From Pseudomonas sp. M47T1 (GTDB lineage: Bacteria; Pseudomonadota; Gammaproteobacteria; Pseudomonadales; Pseudomonadaceae), in contig NZ_AJWX01000006.1 of assembly GCF_000263855.1 (NCBI RefSeq), positions 178,504 to 242,503 on the forward strand: a stretch of 64,000 nt of DNA, in the 5' to 3' direction. A program made the translations under genes and the position numbers. The notes under the pieces were generated by a model that made no database searches, was not told the origin of the DNA, and worked only from the letters and a program-made list of their open reading frames with translations. Below are positions 7,966 to 17,085 of the stretch, in pieces (within the stretch, counting starts at the first letter, position 1; each line of letters starts with the position of its first letter).

Positions 7966-9918
7966 TTACAGCAGCATGGTGCGGATGTCGGTCAGCAGGT
8001 CGCCCAGGCGCTTGGTGAAGCGCGCGGCGGCGGCGCCGTTGATCACGCGGTGATCGTAGGACAGCGACAGCGGCAGCATCAGTTTCGGCTGGAAGGCTTT
8101 GCCGTCCCAGACGGGTTGGATGGTTGCCTTGGACACACCCAAAATCGCCACTTCCGGCGCGTTGACGATCGGCGTGAAGCCGGTGCCGCCAATGTGGCCG
8201 AGGCTGGAGATGGTGAAGCACGCACCCTGCATGTCGTCTGCCGACAGCTTTTTGGTCCGGGCTTTTTCAGCCAGGGCCGCAGCTTCGGCAGCCAGTTGCA
8301 GCAGGCTCTTCTGGTCGACGTTCTTGATGACTGGTACCAGCAGGCCTTCAGGGGTGTCTACCGCGAAGCCGATGTTAACGTACTTCTTGCGGATGATGGC
8401 CTTGCCACTTGGCGCCAGGGAGGCGTTGAAGTCCGGCAGTTCCTTGAGCAAGTGGGCGCAGGCCTTGAGCAGCAGCGGCAGCACGGTCAGCTTGACGCCA
8501 GCCTTCTCGGCTACGGCTTTCTGCGCAACGCGGAAAGCTTCCAGCTCGGTGATGTCGGCCTGGTCGAACTGGGTGACGTGAGGCACGTTCAGCCAGCTGC
8601 GGTGCAGGTTGGTGGCACCGGCCTGCATCAGGCGGGTCATCGGCACTTCTTCGATTTCACCGAAGCGGCTGAAGTCCACGACCGGAATCGGCGGGATGCC
8701 TGCGCCGCCGGTAGCACCTGCTGCGGCAGCAGGCGCTTCCTTGGCCTTGGTCATCATTGCCTTCACGTAAGCCTGAACGTCTTCCTTCAGGATACGGCCG
8801 TGTGGGCCGGTAGCGCCGACAGCACTCAGCTCTACGCCGAACTCGCGGGCCAGTTGGCGAACCGCCGGGCCTGCATGAACCTTGGCACCCGAGGCAGCAG
8901 CCGGAGCGGCAGCAGGGGCTGGCGCAGCTTCGGCCTTGGTGGCTGGTGCGGCGGCCGGGGCGGCGGCAGGTGCGGCCGCTTGAGCCGGGGCGGCAGCGGG
9001 GGCTGCGCCGGCGACTTTCAGCTTGAGGATCAGGTCGCCGGTGCCGACTTCGTCGTCCAGCTTGACGCTGATGCTTTCGACCACGCCGGCAGCTGGAGAG
9101 GGAATCTCCATGCTGGCCTTGTCCGATTCCAGGGTGATCAGCGATTGATCAACTTCAACGGTATCGCCGACTTTGATCGACAGCTCGATGATCTTGGCCT
9201 TGCCCGACGAGCCGATGTCCGGCACGTGGATGTCCTGCACGCTAGGCGCAGCGGCGGCAGCGGCCGGAGCCGGTGCAGCAGCGGGTGCCGGGGCGGCAGC
9301 AGCAGGTGCGGCAGCCTGGGCCGGTGCGGCGGCTGGGGCGGCGCCCGCAACCTTCAGCACCAGGATCAGGTCGCCGGTACCCACTTCGTCGTTCAGCTTG
9401 ACGCTGATGCTTTCGACCACGCCGGCTTCTGGAGACGGGATCTCCATGCTGGCCTTGTCCGATTCCAGGGTGATCAGCGATTGATCAGCCTCGACGGTGT
9501 CGCCGACCTTGACCGAGATCTCGATGATCTGGGCCTTGCCCGACGAACCGATGTCCGGCACGTGCACGTTCTTGCTGGCGGCGGCAGTGGCGGGGGCCGG
9601 TGCGGCAGCCGGGGCTGGCGCGGCTGCTTGAGCTTTTGGCGCAGGTGCGGTGGCTGGGGCGGCGGGCGCGGGCGCTGCGGCAGCGCCCTCGACTTCCAGT
9701 TCCAGCACGTCGTCGCCTTCTTTCAGGCGGTCGCCCAGCTTGACCTTGATGGCCTTGACCACGCCGGCCTTGGGAGCAGGGATTTCCATGCTCGCCTTGT
9801 CCGACTCAAGGGTCAGCAGGCTTTGGTCGGCTTCGATGCGGTCGCCGACCTTTACCAGCAATTCAATTACTTCACCTTCACCGCTGCCGATGTCAGGTAC
9901 GCGAATGATCTCGCTCAC
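7966..9918 (-). CDS. aceF: Pyruvate dehydrogenase E2, dihydrolipoamide acetyltransferase
   Basis: AceF forms the core of the pyruvate dehydrogenase complex and transfers the acetyl group from lipoamide to CoA. The 650 residues contain three lipoyl domains, each with the LESDKASMEIP lipoylation motif (first lysine K41), joined by long Ala/Pro linkers. An E3-binding domain follows (VRQLAREFGVELS...GRILKEDV, about 350-385), then the catalytic domain with the active-site SYDHRVINGA near the C-terminus. Translation starts at GTG 9918, with GAGGAG at 9929-9924 overlapping the aceE stop; the 11-base gap shows an operon with aceE. Two tandem terminators follow. Confidence 0.97.
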   Translation of the reverse strand: MSEIIRVPDIGSGEGEVIELLVKVGDRIEADQSLLTLESDKASMEIPAPKAGVVKAIKVKLGDRLKEGDDVLELEVEGAAAAPAPAAPATAPAPKAQAAAPAPAAAPAPATAAASKNVHVPDIGSSGKAQIIEISVKVGDTVEADQSLITLESDKASMEIPSPEAGVVESISVKLNDEVGTGDLILVLKVAGAAPAAAPAQAAAPAAAAPAPAAAPAPAAAAAAPSVQDIHVPDIGSSGKAKIIELSIKVGDTVEVDQSLITLESDKASMEIPSPAAGVVESISVKLDDEVGTGDLILKLKVAGAAPAAAPAQAAAPAAAPAAAPATKAEAAPAPAAAPAAASGAKVHAGPAVRQLAREFGVELSAVGATGPHGRILKEDVQAYVKAMMTKAKEAPAAAAGATGGAGIPPIPVVDFSRFGEIEEVPMTRLMQAGATNLHRSWLNVPHVTQFDQADITELEAFRVAQKAVAEKAGVKLTVLPLLLKACAHLLKELPDFNASLAPSGKAIIRKKYVNIGFAVDTPEGLLVPVIKNVDQKSLLQLAAEAAALAEKARTKKLSADDMQGACFTISSLGHIGGTGFTPIVNAPEVAILGVSKATIQPVWDGKAFQPKLMLPLSLSYDHRVINGAAAARFTKRLGDLLTDIRTMLL

Positions 9919-9929
9919 GGAAAATCTCC

Positions 9930-12575
9930 TCAGCAGTCCAGTGGGTTGCGTTTTTCGGGGTCGATACCGAACTTCACGATGGCCTCGGCCACCACTTTAG
10001 GTTCGATGTCGCCACGATCAGCCAAGGCTTCCAGGGCAGCCAGCACAACGAAGTGACGGTCGACTTCGAAGAAGTGACGCAGCTTCTTGCGGCTGTCGCT
10101 GCGACCGAAGCCATCGGTACCCAGGACTTTGAATTCCTTGGAAGGAACCCACTGACGGATCTGCTCGGCGAACAACTTCATGTAGTCGGTGGAAGCGATG
10201 ACCGGGCCCTTACGGCCAGTCAGGCACTCTTCAACGTAGGTGGCGCGAGGCTTCTGGCCTGGGTGCAGGCGGTTGAAGCGCTCGGCGGCCAGGCCGTCGC
10301 GACGCAGTTCGTTGAAGCTGGTGACGCTCCACACGTCGGCGCCAACGTTGAACTGCTCGCGCAGGATCTTCGCCGCTTCGCGCACTTCACGCAGGATGGT
10401 GCCCGAACCCAGCAGTTGCACGTGGTGGGCCGCTTCCTTCTTGTCTTCTTCGAGCAGGTACATGCCCTTGACGATGCCTTCCTCGACACCGGCCGGCATG
10501 GCTGGCTGCTGGTAGGACTCGTTCATCACGGTGATGTAGTAGAAAACGTCCTGCTGCTCTTCGGTCATCTTCTTCATGCCGTCCTGAATGATCACCGCCA
10601 GCTCGTAGCCGTAGGTTGGATCAAAGGTGCGGCAGTTCGGGATGGTGCCCGCCAGGATGTGGCTGTGACCGTCTTCGTGCTGCAGGCCTTCACCGTTCAG
10701 GGTGGTACGGCCGGCGGTACCGCCGATCAGGAAGCCACGGGTGCGGCTGTCGCCAGCGGCCCAGGCCAGGTCGCCAATACGCTGGAAGCCGAACATCGAG
10801 TAGAAGATGTAGAACGGCAGCATTGGCTGGTTGTGGCTGGAGTACGAAGTACCGGCGGCGATGAAGGAGCTCATGGCGCCCGCTTCGTTGATGCCTTCTT
10901 CAAGGATCTGACCTTTCTGGTCTTCCTTGTAGAACATCACCTGGTCTTTATCGACTGGCTCGTACAACTGGCCTACAGAGGAGTAGATGCCCAGTTGGCG
11001 GAACATGCCTTCCATACCGAAGGTACGGGCTTCGTCCGGGATGATCGGAACGATGCGCGGGCCGATTTCCTTGTCCTTGACCAGCTGCGCCAGGATGCGC
11101 ACGAAGGCCATGGTGGTGGAAATTTCACGGTCGCCCGAACCGTCCAGGATCGCTTTGAGCGTGTCCAGTGGCGGGGTAGGGACGCTGAAGCTGTTGGCGC
11201 GACGCTGTGGCACGAAACCGCCCAGGGCGTTGCGGCGCTCGGCCAGGTAACGGGCTTCGGCGCTGTTTGGCTCTGGCTTGAAGAACGGCAGGTTCTCAAG
11301 CTCCTCGTCCTTGACCGGAATGTCGAAGCGGTCGCGGAACAACTTCAGGCTGTCGACGTCGACTTTCTTGGTGTTGTGCGCGGTGTTCTTCGCTTCGCCC
11401 GCACCGGTGCCGTAACCCTTGATGGTCTTGGCCAGGATGACGGTAGGCTGTTCCTTGTGGTTGACCGCTTCGTGGTACGCCGCGTAGACCTTGTACGGGT
11501 CGTGGCCGCCACGGTTGAGCTTCCAGATTTCGTCGTCGGACAGGTCGGCGACCATGGCCTTGAGTTCTGGCGTGTTGAAGAAGTGCTCACGCACGAACGC
11601 GCCGTCTTTGGCCTTGTAGTTCTGGTACTCGCCGTCGATGACTTCGTCCATGCGACGTTGCAGGATACCGTCCACGTCCTTGGCCAGCAGTGGGTCCCAG
11701 AAACGGCCCCAGATGACTTTGGTGACGTTCCACTGGGCGCCACGGAACACGCCTTCCAGTTCCTGGATGATCTTGCCGTTGCCGCGAACCGGGCCGTCGA
11801 GGCGCTGCAGGTTGCAGTTGATGACGAAGATCAGGTTGTCCAGCTTCTCGCGGCCGGCCAAGGAGATAGCGCCCAGGGATTCTGGCTCGTCGCACTCGCC
11901 GTCGCCCAGGAAACACCAGACTTTCTGCTTGCCTGGCTGGATGAAGCCGCGGTGTTCCAGGTACTTCATGAAGCGTGCCTGGTAGATTGCCTGGATAGGG
12001 CCCAGACCCATGGAAACGGTCGGGAACTGCCAGAAATCAGGCATCAGCCAAGGGTGCGGGTAGGACGACAGGCCCTGACCGTCCACTTCCTGGCGGAAGT
12101 TGTTCATCTGGTCTTCGGTGATGCGGCCTTCCATGAACGCGCGGGCGTAAACGCCTGGCGAGGTGTGGCCCTGGAAGTAGATCAGGTCGCCGCCGTGCTC
12201 GTCGGTCGGGGCCTGGAAGAAGTAGTTGAAGCCGATGTCATACAAAGTGGCACTGGAAGCGAAGCTGGAGATGTGACCGCCCAGGTCCGAATCCTTGAGG
12301 TTCGTGCGCATTACCATCGCCATGGCGTTCCAGCGCACCAGCGAGCGAATGCGGCGTTCCATGAACAGGTCGCCAGGCATGCGTGCTTCGTGGGTGACGG
12401 GGATGGTGTTGCGGTATGGCGTGGTGATTGCGTAGGGGAGTTGCGAACCACTGCGGGTGGCCAACTCGCCCATGCGAGTCATCAGGTAGTGAGCGCGGTC
12501 TTCGCCTTCTTTGTCGAGAACCGACTCCAGGGCGTCCAGCCATTCCTGGGTTTCGACGGGATCGAGGTCTTGCAT
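9930..12575 (-). CDS. aceE: Pyruvate dehydrogenase E1 component, homodimeric
   Basis: AceE is the thiamine diphosphate-dependent E1 subunit that decarboxylates pyruvate and acetylates the lipoyl groups of AceF. The 881 residues are typical for the homodimeric gammaproteobacterial type. The cofactor-binding region is visible as GDGECDEPESLGA followed about 30 residues later by NCNLQRLDGPV. The C-terminal third carries the transketolase-like GEGLQHEDGHSH segment. It is the first gene of the aceEF operon. The promoter region carries two palindromic operators at 12684 and 12736, about 110-175 bases upstream, which suggests control by a FadR-type GntR regulator. Confidence 0.97.
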   Translation of the reverse strand: MQDLDPVETQEWLDALESVLDKEGEDRAHYLMTRMGELATRSGSQLPYAITTPYRNTIPVTHEARMPGDLFMERRIRSLVRWNAMAMVMRTNLKDSDLGGHISSFASSATLYDIGFNYFFQAPTDEHGGDLIYFQGHTSPGVYARAFMEGRITEDQMNNFRQEVDGQGLSSYPHPWLMPDFWQFPTVSMGLGPIQAIYQARFMKYLEHRGFIQPGKQKVWCFLGDGECDEPESLGAISLAGREKLDNLIFVINCNLQRLDGPVRGNGKIIQELEGVFRGAQWNVTKVIWGRFWDPLLAKDVDGILQRRMDEVIDGEYQNYKAKDGAFVREHFFNTPELKAMVADLSDDEIWKLNRGGHDPYKVYAAYHEAVNHKEQPTVILAKTIKGYGTGAGEAKNTAHNTKKVDVDSLKLFRDRFDIPVKDEELENLPFFKPEPNSAEARYLAERRNALGGFVPQRRANSFSVPTPPLDTLKAILDGSGDREISTTMAFVRILAQLVKDKEIGPRIVPIIPDEARTFGMEGMFRQLGIYSSVGQLYEPVDKDQVMFYKEDQKGQILEEGINEAGAMSSFIAAGTSYSSHNQPMLPFYIFYSMFGFQRIGDLAWAAGDSRTRGFLIGGTAGRTTLNGEGLQHEDGHSHILAGTIPNCRTFDPTYGYELAVIIQDGMKKMTEEQQDVFYYITVMNESYQQPAMPAGVEEGIVKGMYLLEEDKKEAAHHVQLLGSGTILREVREAAKILREQFNVGADVWSVTSFNELRRDGLAAERFNRLHPGQKPRATYVEECLTGRKGPVIASTDYMKLFAEQIRQWVPSKEFKVLGTDGFGRSDSRKKLRHFFEVDRHFVVLAALEALADRGDIEPKVVAEAIVKFGIDPEKRNPLDC

Positions 12576-12683
12576 GGCTTGCTCCAGGGCGGAAAGGCTT
12601 CCAGAATCGAAGCCAGAGTTTGCGACGGCCTTGTGGGCAGACGATATAGATTCTTGGATTACCGGGGGGTTGTGCCGGCGTCG

Positions 12684-12698
12684 TGTAGTTTTACTACA
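12684..12698. promoter_or_regulatory. Palindromic operator 1 upstream of aceE
   Basis: TGTAGTTTTACTACA is a perfect inverted repeat (TGTAGT-TTT-ACTACA). It contains TAGTTTTACTA, which fits the TNGTNNNACNA consensus of FadR-subfamily GntR regulators such as PdhR and LldR. The centre is at 12691. Confidence 0.65.
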
Positions 12699-12735
12699 AA
12701 TCGTTGGTCATTTCATGCGTTGACATTACGACCAT

Positions 12736-12750
12736 CGTAGTAAAACTACA
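12736..12750. promoter_or_regulatory. Palindromic operator 2 upstream of aceE
   Basis: CGTAGTAAAACTACA is the reverse complement of operator 1 at 14 of 15 positions. Its centre at 12743 is 52 bases from that of operator 1, close to five helical turns, so two dimers would lie on the same face of the DNA. Confidence 0.65.
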
Positions 12751-12956
12751 GGCAGAGGGCTTTTGGCCACCTGTCTCGTTGTGAGAAAAATCGTTAACGT
12801 GAGTTAAAAATAAGTCCTCAAAAGGTCGGGTGTGATGCTTTCTGCCAGGAAATATCAAATTTCAGCTATTTCTAACTTTTGTACGACAGTCCAACCGGCG
12901 GGAATCATTCGCCCGGTGTCGTCCAACCCCCTTCGCACGCCGATCAAGGATAGACC

Positions 12957-15896
12957 ATGAGCCTGCCAATGCCGGTTGAATTGCCGGCCACTTTGACCCC
13001 GCTGGTTGCCCGCAACCGCCAGACGTTCGAAGCCGCCGTGGCCGTGCTGGAGCGCTCCGGCGAATTGGCCGGCTGGCCAGCGCAAACCTGGCAGGCGTTC
13101 GATCGCGTGTGTGCCGCCAGCGACTTCGTCATTCAGCAGGCCAGCGCCAGCCCGGCGATTCTGCTCGACCTGGTGGCCAGCGGTGAACTGCAGCGCAGTT
13201 TTGCCGCCGGCGAGTTATGCGCGCAAATTGCCGATGCCGTTCAGGTGGCCACCAGCGATGATGAGCTGGGCCGCCAACTGCGCCGCCAGCGCGCCCGCCA
13301 GCAGGTGCGCATCATCTGGCGCGACCTGACCCGTCAGGCTGATCTGGTGCAAACCTGCCGTGATTTGTCGGACATGGCCGACGCCTCAATAGATGAAGCA
13401 TATAAATGGTTGTATAGACGTCATTGCGATCAGTTCGGCACGCCCAAGGGGCGCCGCACTGGCGAAGCGCAGCACATGGTCATCCTCGGCATGGGCAAGC
13501 TGGGCGCGGTGGAGCTGAACCTGTCTTCGGACATCGACCTGATTTTCGCCTACCCCGAAGGCGGCGAGACCGAGGGCGTGAAGCGCCCGCTGGACAACCA
13601 GGAGTTCTTCATCCGCCTGGGCCAGCGGCTGATCAAGGCGCTGGACCCGGTGACCGTCGACGGTTTCGTGTTCCGCGTTGACATGCGCTTGCGACCCTAT
13701 GGCTCGGCCGGCGCGCTGGTGCTCAGCTTCAATGCGCTGGAGCAGTACTACCAGGACCAGGGCCGCGACTGGGAACGCTACGCCATGATCAAGGCGCGCG
13801 TAGTGGCCGGCGACCAGCAGGCCGGCGCGCAGTTGCTGGACATGCTGCGGCCGTTTGTCTACCGGCGCTACCTGGACTTCTCCGCCATTGAAGCGCTTCG
13901 CACCATGAAGCAGCTCATCCAGCAAGAAGTGCGGCGCAAGGGCATGGCCGAAAACATCAAGCTGGGTGCCGGTGGCATTCGCGAGGTGGAGTTCATTGCT
14001 CAGGCGTTTCAACTGATCCACGGCGGTCGTGATCTCAGCCTGCAACAGCGGCCGTTGCTCAAGGTACTGGCTACGCTGGAGGGGCAAGGCTACCTGCCGC
14101 CGGCGGTGATCAGTGAACTGCGCGAAGGCTACGAATTCCTGCGCTACACCGAACATGCCATCCAGGCCATTGCCGACCGCCAGACCCAGATGCTGCCGGA
14201 CGGCCAGGTGGATCAGGCGCGCATTGCCTTCATGCTCGGCTTTGCTGACTGGAACAGCTTCCACGCCCAGCTGATGCATTGGCGCGGCCGCATCGATTGG
14301 CACTTCCGCCAGGTCATCGCCGACCCGGATGAAGACGAGGGCGATGAAGGCGAAGTGGTGGTGGGCGGTGAGTGGTTGCCGCTGTGGGAGGATGTGCAGG
14401 ACGAAGAGGCGGCGTGCCGGCAGTTACAGGACGCCGGCTTCAGCGACGCCACCAAGGCCCTGCGCCAACTGGCCGGCCTGCGCGCCAGCCCGCAACTGCG
14501 TGCCATGCAGCGCATCGGTCGCGAACGCCTCGACGCCTTCATCCCGCGCCTGCTGGCCCAGGCTGTGGAACACGACAACCCCGACCTGGTGCTGGAACGC
14601 GTGTTGCCGCTGGTGGAAGCCGTGGCCCGCCGCTCGGCCTACCTGGTATTGCTCACGGAAAACCCCGGGGCGCTGCGCCGCCTGCTGACCCTGTGCGCCG
14701 CCAGCCCATGGATTGCCGAGCAGATTGCCCGTTACCCGTTGCTGCTCGATGAATTGCTCAACGAAGGGCGGCTGTTCAGCCCGCCGTTGGCGCCGGAACT
14801 GGCGGCCGAGTTGCGCGAGCGCCTGACGCGCATTCCCGAGGACGACCTGGAACAGCAGATGGAGGCCCTGCGCCACTTCAAGCTGGCCCACAGCTTGCGC
14901 GTGGCCGCCTCGGAAATTGTCGGCAGCCTGCCCCTGATGAAGGTCAGCGACTACCTGACCTGGCTGGCCGAGGCCATTCTTGAACAAGTCTTCATGTTGG
15001 CCTGGCGCCAGACTGTGGCGCGCCACGGCCTGCCCCAGCGCGCCGACGGCAGCGCCTGCGACCCCGGTTTCATCATTGTCGGCTATGGGAAGGTGGGCGG
15101 CATCGAACTGGGGCACGGCTCGGACCTGGACCTGGTGTTCATCCACGACGGCGACCCCAACGCCGAGACTGATGGCGTCAAACCCATCGACGGCGCGCAG
15201 TTCTTCACCCGTCTGGGCCAGCGCATCATCCACCTGCTGACCACCCAGACCAACTCTGGCCAGCTTTACGAGGTGGACATGCGCCTGCGGCCATCCGGGG
15301 CCTCGGGCCTTTTGGTCAGCTCGCTGAACGCTTTTGCCCGCTATCAGGAAAACGAAGCCTGGACCTGGGAACACCAGGCGCTGGTGCGGGCCCGGGTGCT
15401 GGTGGGCTGTAACGGCGTGGCGGCCGAATTCGAGAAAGTGCGGGCACAGGTACTGGGCCGCGAGCGTGATTTGCCCAAGCTGCGCGCCGAGGTCAGCGAG
15501 ATGCGCGCCAAGATGCGCGACAACCTGGGCAGCAGGGCCACGGCTGCCGGAACCGCAGCCAATGCCTTCGATGCCACGGCACCGTTCGATATCAAGCAGG
15601 ATGCCGGTGGTATCGTCGATATTGAATTTATGGTGCAATACGCGGCCCTGGCGTGGTCCAGGGATTATCCGGCGTTGCTCAAGTACACCGATAATATCCG
15701 CATTCTGGAAGGGCTCGAACAGGCCGGGTTGATACCGGCCGAAGACGCGGGCCTGTTGCGAGAGGCCTACAAGGCCTATCGCTCGGCAGCTCACCGGCAG
15801 GCGCTGCAGAAGCAGGCCGGGGTGATCGCCGGCGATCAGTTTGTCGCCCAGCGAAGGGAAGTGCTGCGCATTTGGGCCGGTTTGGGCTTGAACTGA
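12957..15896 (+). CDS. glnE: Bifunctional glutamine synthetase adenylyltransferase/deadenylase
   Basis: GlnE adds and removes AMP on glutamine synthetase in response to PII and glutamine. The 979-residue length fits the family. Two nucleotidyltransferase domains are visible: the N-terminal adenylyl-removing domain with GMGKLGAVELNLSSDIDLIF near residue 178, and the C-terminal adenylyl-transferring domain with GYGKVGGIELGHGSDLDLVF near 708. Each retains the SDxDL metal ligands. The gene diverges from aceE and is followed after 138 bases by the waa genes; no strong terminator was seen in that gap. In P. aeruginosa I recall ilvE lying between glnE and waaF; it is absent here. Confidence 0.97.
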   Translation: MSLPMPVELPATLTPLVARNRQTFEAAVAVLERSGELAGWPAQTWQAFDRVCAASDFVIQQASASPAILLDLVASGELQRSFAAGELCAQIADAVQVATSDDELGRQLRRQRARQQVRIIWRDLTRQADLVQTCRDLSDMADASIDEAYKWLYRRHCDQFGTPKGRRTGEAQHMVILGMGKLGAVELNLSSDIDLIFAYPEGGETEGVKRPLDNQEFFIRLGQRLIKALDPVTVDGFVFRVDMRLRPYGSAGALVLSFNALEQYYQDQGRDWERYAMIKARVVAGDQQAGAQLLDMLRPFVYRRYLDFSAIEALRTMKQLIQQEVRRKGMAENIKLGAGGIREVEFIAQAFQLIHGGRDLSLQQRPLLKVLATLEGQGYLPPAVISELREGYEFLRYTEHAIQAIADRQTQMLPDGQVDQARIAFMLGFADWNSFHAQLMHWRGRIDWHFRQVIADPDEDEGDEGEVVVGGEWLPLWEDVQDEEAACRQLQDAGFSDATKALRQLAGLRASPQLRAMQRIGRERLDAFIPRLLAQAVEHDNPDLVLERVLPLVEAVARRSAYLVLLTENPGALRRLLTLCAASPWIAEQIARYPLLLDELLNEGRLFSPPLAPELAAELRERLTRIPEDDLEQQMEALRHFKLAHSLRVAASEIVGSLPLMKVSDYLTWLAEAILEQVFMLAWRQTVARHGLPQRADGSACDPGFIIVGYGKVGGIELGHGSDLDLVFIHDGDPNAETDGVKPIDGAQFFTRLGQRIIHLLTTQTNSGQLYEVDMRLRPSGASGLLVSSLNAFARYQENEAWTWEHQALVRARVLVGCNGVAAEFEKVRAQVLGRERDLPKLRAEVSEMRAKMRDNLGSRATAAGTAANAFDATAPFDIKQDAGGIVDIEFMVQYAALAWSRDYPALLKYTDNIRILEGLEQAGLIPAEDAGLLREAYKAYRSAAHRQALQKQAGVIAGDQFVAQRREVLRIWAGLGLN

Positions 15897-16034
15897 TGTA
15901 GCAGTCACGGGCTTGGAGCCTGAAGGCTGACAAGGGGCGCAGACGGTCAAACTGCGCCTGACCAAAAGACAAGACGGGGAGGCCAGGCTGTACACCAACG
16001 GCCTGTTGCCTCCTCGGTCGTTTCTGGAAAAAGC

Positions 16035-17084
16035 ATGAAAATTCTGATCATTGGACCCAGCTGGGTTGGCGACATGGTGATGGCGCAGACACTGTTCCAG
16101 TGCCTCAAGGTGCGCCACCCCGACTGTGTGATCGACGTTCTGGCCCCCGAGTGGAGTCGGCCGATCCTTGAACGCATGCCAGAGGTGCGCCAGGCCTTGA
16201 GCTTTCCGCTCGGCCACGGCGCGCTGGAATTGGCCACGCGGCGCAAGATCGGCAAGTCGCTCAAGGGGCACTATGACCAGGCGATTCTGTTGCCCAATTC
16301 GCTGAAATCGGCGTTGGTGCCGTTTTTTGCCGGCACCCCCAAGCGTACCGGATGGCGCGGCGAGTTCCGCTATGGCCTGCTTAACGACGTGCGGCGCCTG
16401 GACAAGGCCAAGTACCCTTTGATGATCGAGCGCTTCATGGCCCTGGCCTTCGAGCCGGGTGCCGAGTTGCCCAAGCCGTATCCGCGCCCCGAGCTGCGTA
16501 TCGAGCCGGCCAGCCGTGACGCGGCGCTGGCCAAGTTCGGCCTGGCGCTGGACCGTCCGCTACTGGTGCTGTGCCCTGGCGCCGAGTTCGGCGAGGCCAA
16601 GCGCTGGCCGTCCGAGCACTACGCCAAAGTCGCCGAGATGAAGATTCGTGAAGGTTGGCAGGTCTGGCTGTTCGGCTCGAAGAAAGACCACCCGGTGGGC
16701 GAGGACATTCGCAGCCGGCTGATTCCGGGCCTGCGCGAAGAATCGGTGAACCTCAGTGGCGACACCTCGCTGGCCGAGGCCATCGACCTGATGTCTTGTG
16801 CCGACGCCGTGGTGTCCAATGATTCGGGGCTGATGCACGTGGCAGCGGCGCTGAATCGCCCGCTGGTGGCCGTATACGGTTCCACGTCGCCAGGCTTCAC
16901 GCCACCGCTGGCTGACCAGGTTGAAGTGGTGCGGCTGGGCCTGGATTGCAGCCCGTGCTTCGAGCGCACGTGCCGCTTCGGGCACTACAACTGCCTGCGC
17001 CTGCTGGAGCCACAGCGGGTGTCTGACGCCCTGCAAAAGCTTGAAGGCCCGGCCACGGTCGAACTGACGGTCGGGGTCGATTAA
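16035..17084 (+). CDS. waaF: ADP-heptose:LPS heptosyltransferase II
   Basis: WaaF adds the second L-glycero-D-manno-heptose to the inner LPS core at the cytoplasmic face of the inner membrane. The protein has 349 residues, a GT9-family fold, the N-terminal MKILIIGPSWVGDMVMAQ motif and the C-terminal nucleotide-sugar region LCPGAEFGEAKRWP and SNDSGLMHVAAALNRPLVAVYG. It opens the core operon; the next gene starts one base after its stop. The start codon is ATG with GAAAAAGC just upstream, a modest ribosome site. The identity as WaaF rather than WaaC follows from SWVGD and gene order. Confidence 0.95.
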   Translation: MKILIIGPSWVGDMVMAQTLFQCLKVRHPDCVIDVLAPEWSRPILERMPEVRQALSFPLGHGALELATRRKIGKSLKGHYDQAILLPNSLKSALVPFFAGTPKRTGWRGEFRYGLLNDVRRLDKAKYPLMIERFMALAFEPGAELPKPYPRPELRIEPASRDAALAKFGLALDRPLLVLCPGAEFGEAKRWPSEHYAKVAEMKIREGWQVWLFGSKKDHPVGEDIRSRLIPGLREESVNLSGDTSLAEAIDLMSCADAVVSNDSGLMHVAAALNRPLVAVYGSTSPGFTPPLADQVEVVRLGLDCSPCFERTCRFGHYNCLRLLEPQRVSDALQKLEGPATVELTVGVD

Positions 17085-17085
17085 G

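Larger units (their letters stand above)
12576..12956. promoter_or_regulatory. Divergent regulatory region between aceE and glnE
   Basis: This 381-base gap separates the divergent aceE and glnE starts and must hold both promoters. It contains the two palindromic sites described separately. A TTGACA at 12720-12725 lies between them in the glnE direction, but no good matching -10 was seen at standard spacing. No gene is recognisable in it. Confidence 0.6.

Noticed and set aside
7912..10056. 714-codon Gly-rich open frame antisense to aceF
   Set aside because: The Gly/Arg repeats are the complement of the Ala/Pro linkers of AceF, not a real repeat protein.
10053..12740. 895-codon open frame antisense to aceE
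   Set aside because: It mirrors aceE, whose identity is certain, and its product has no recognisable domain. Long antisense frames are common in high-GC Pseudomonas genes.
15936..15958. GGCGCAG/CTGCGCC hairpin between glnE and waaF as terminator
   Set aside because: The stem is only seven pairs with a nine-base loop and no T-tract, so termination is not supported.
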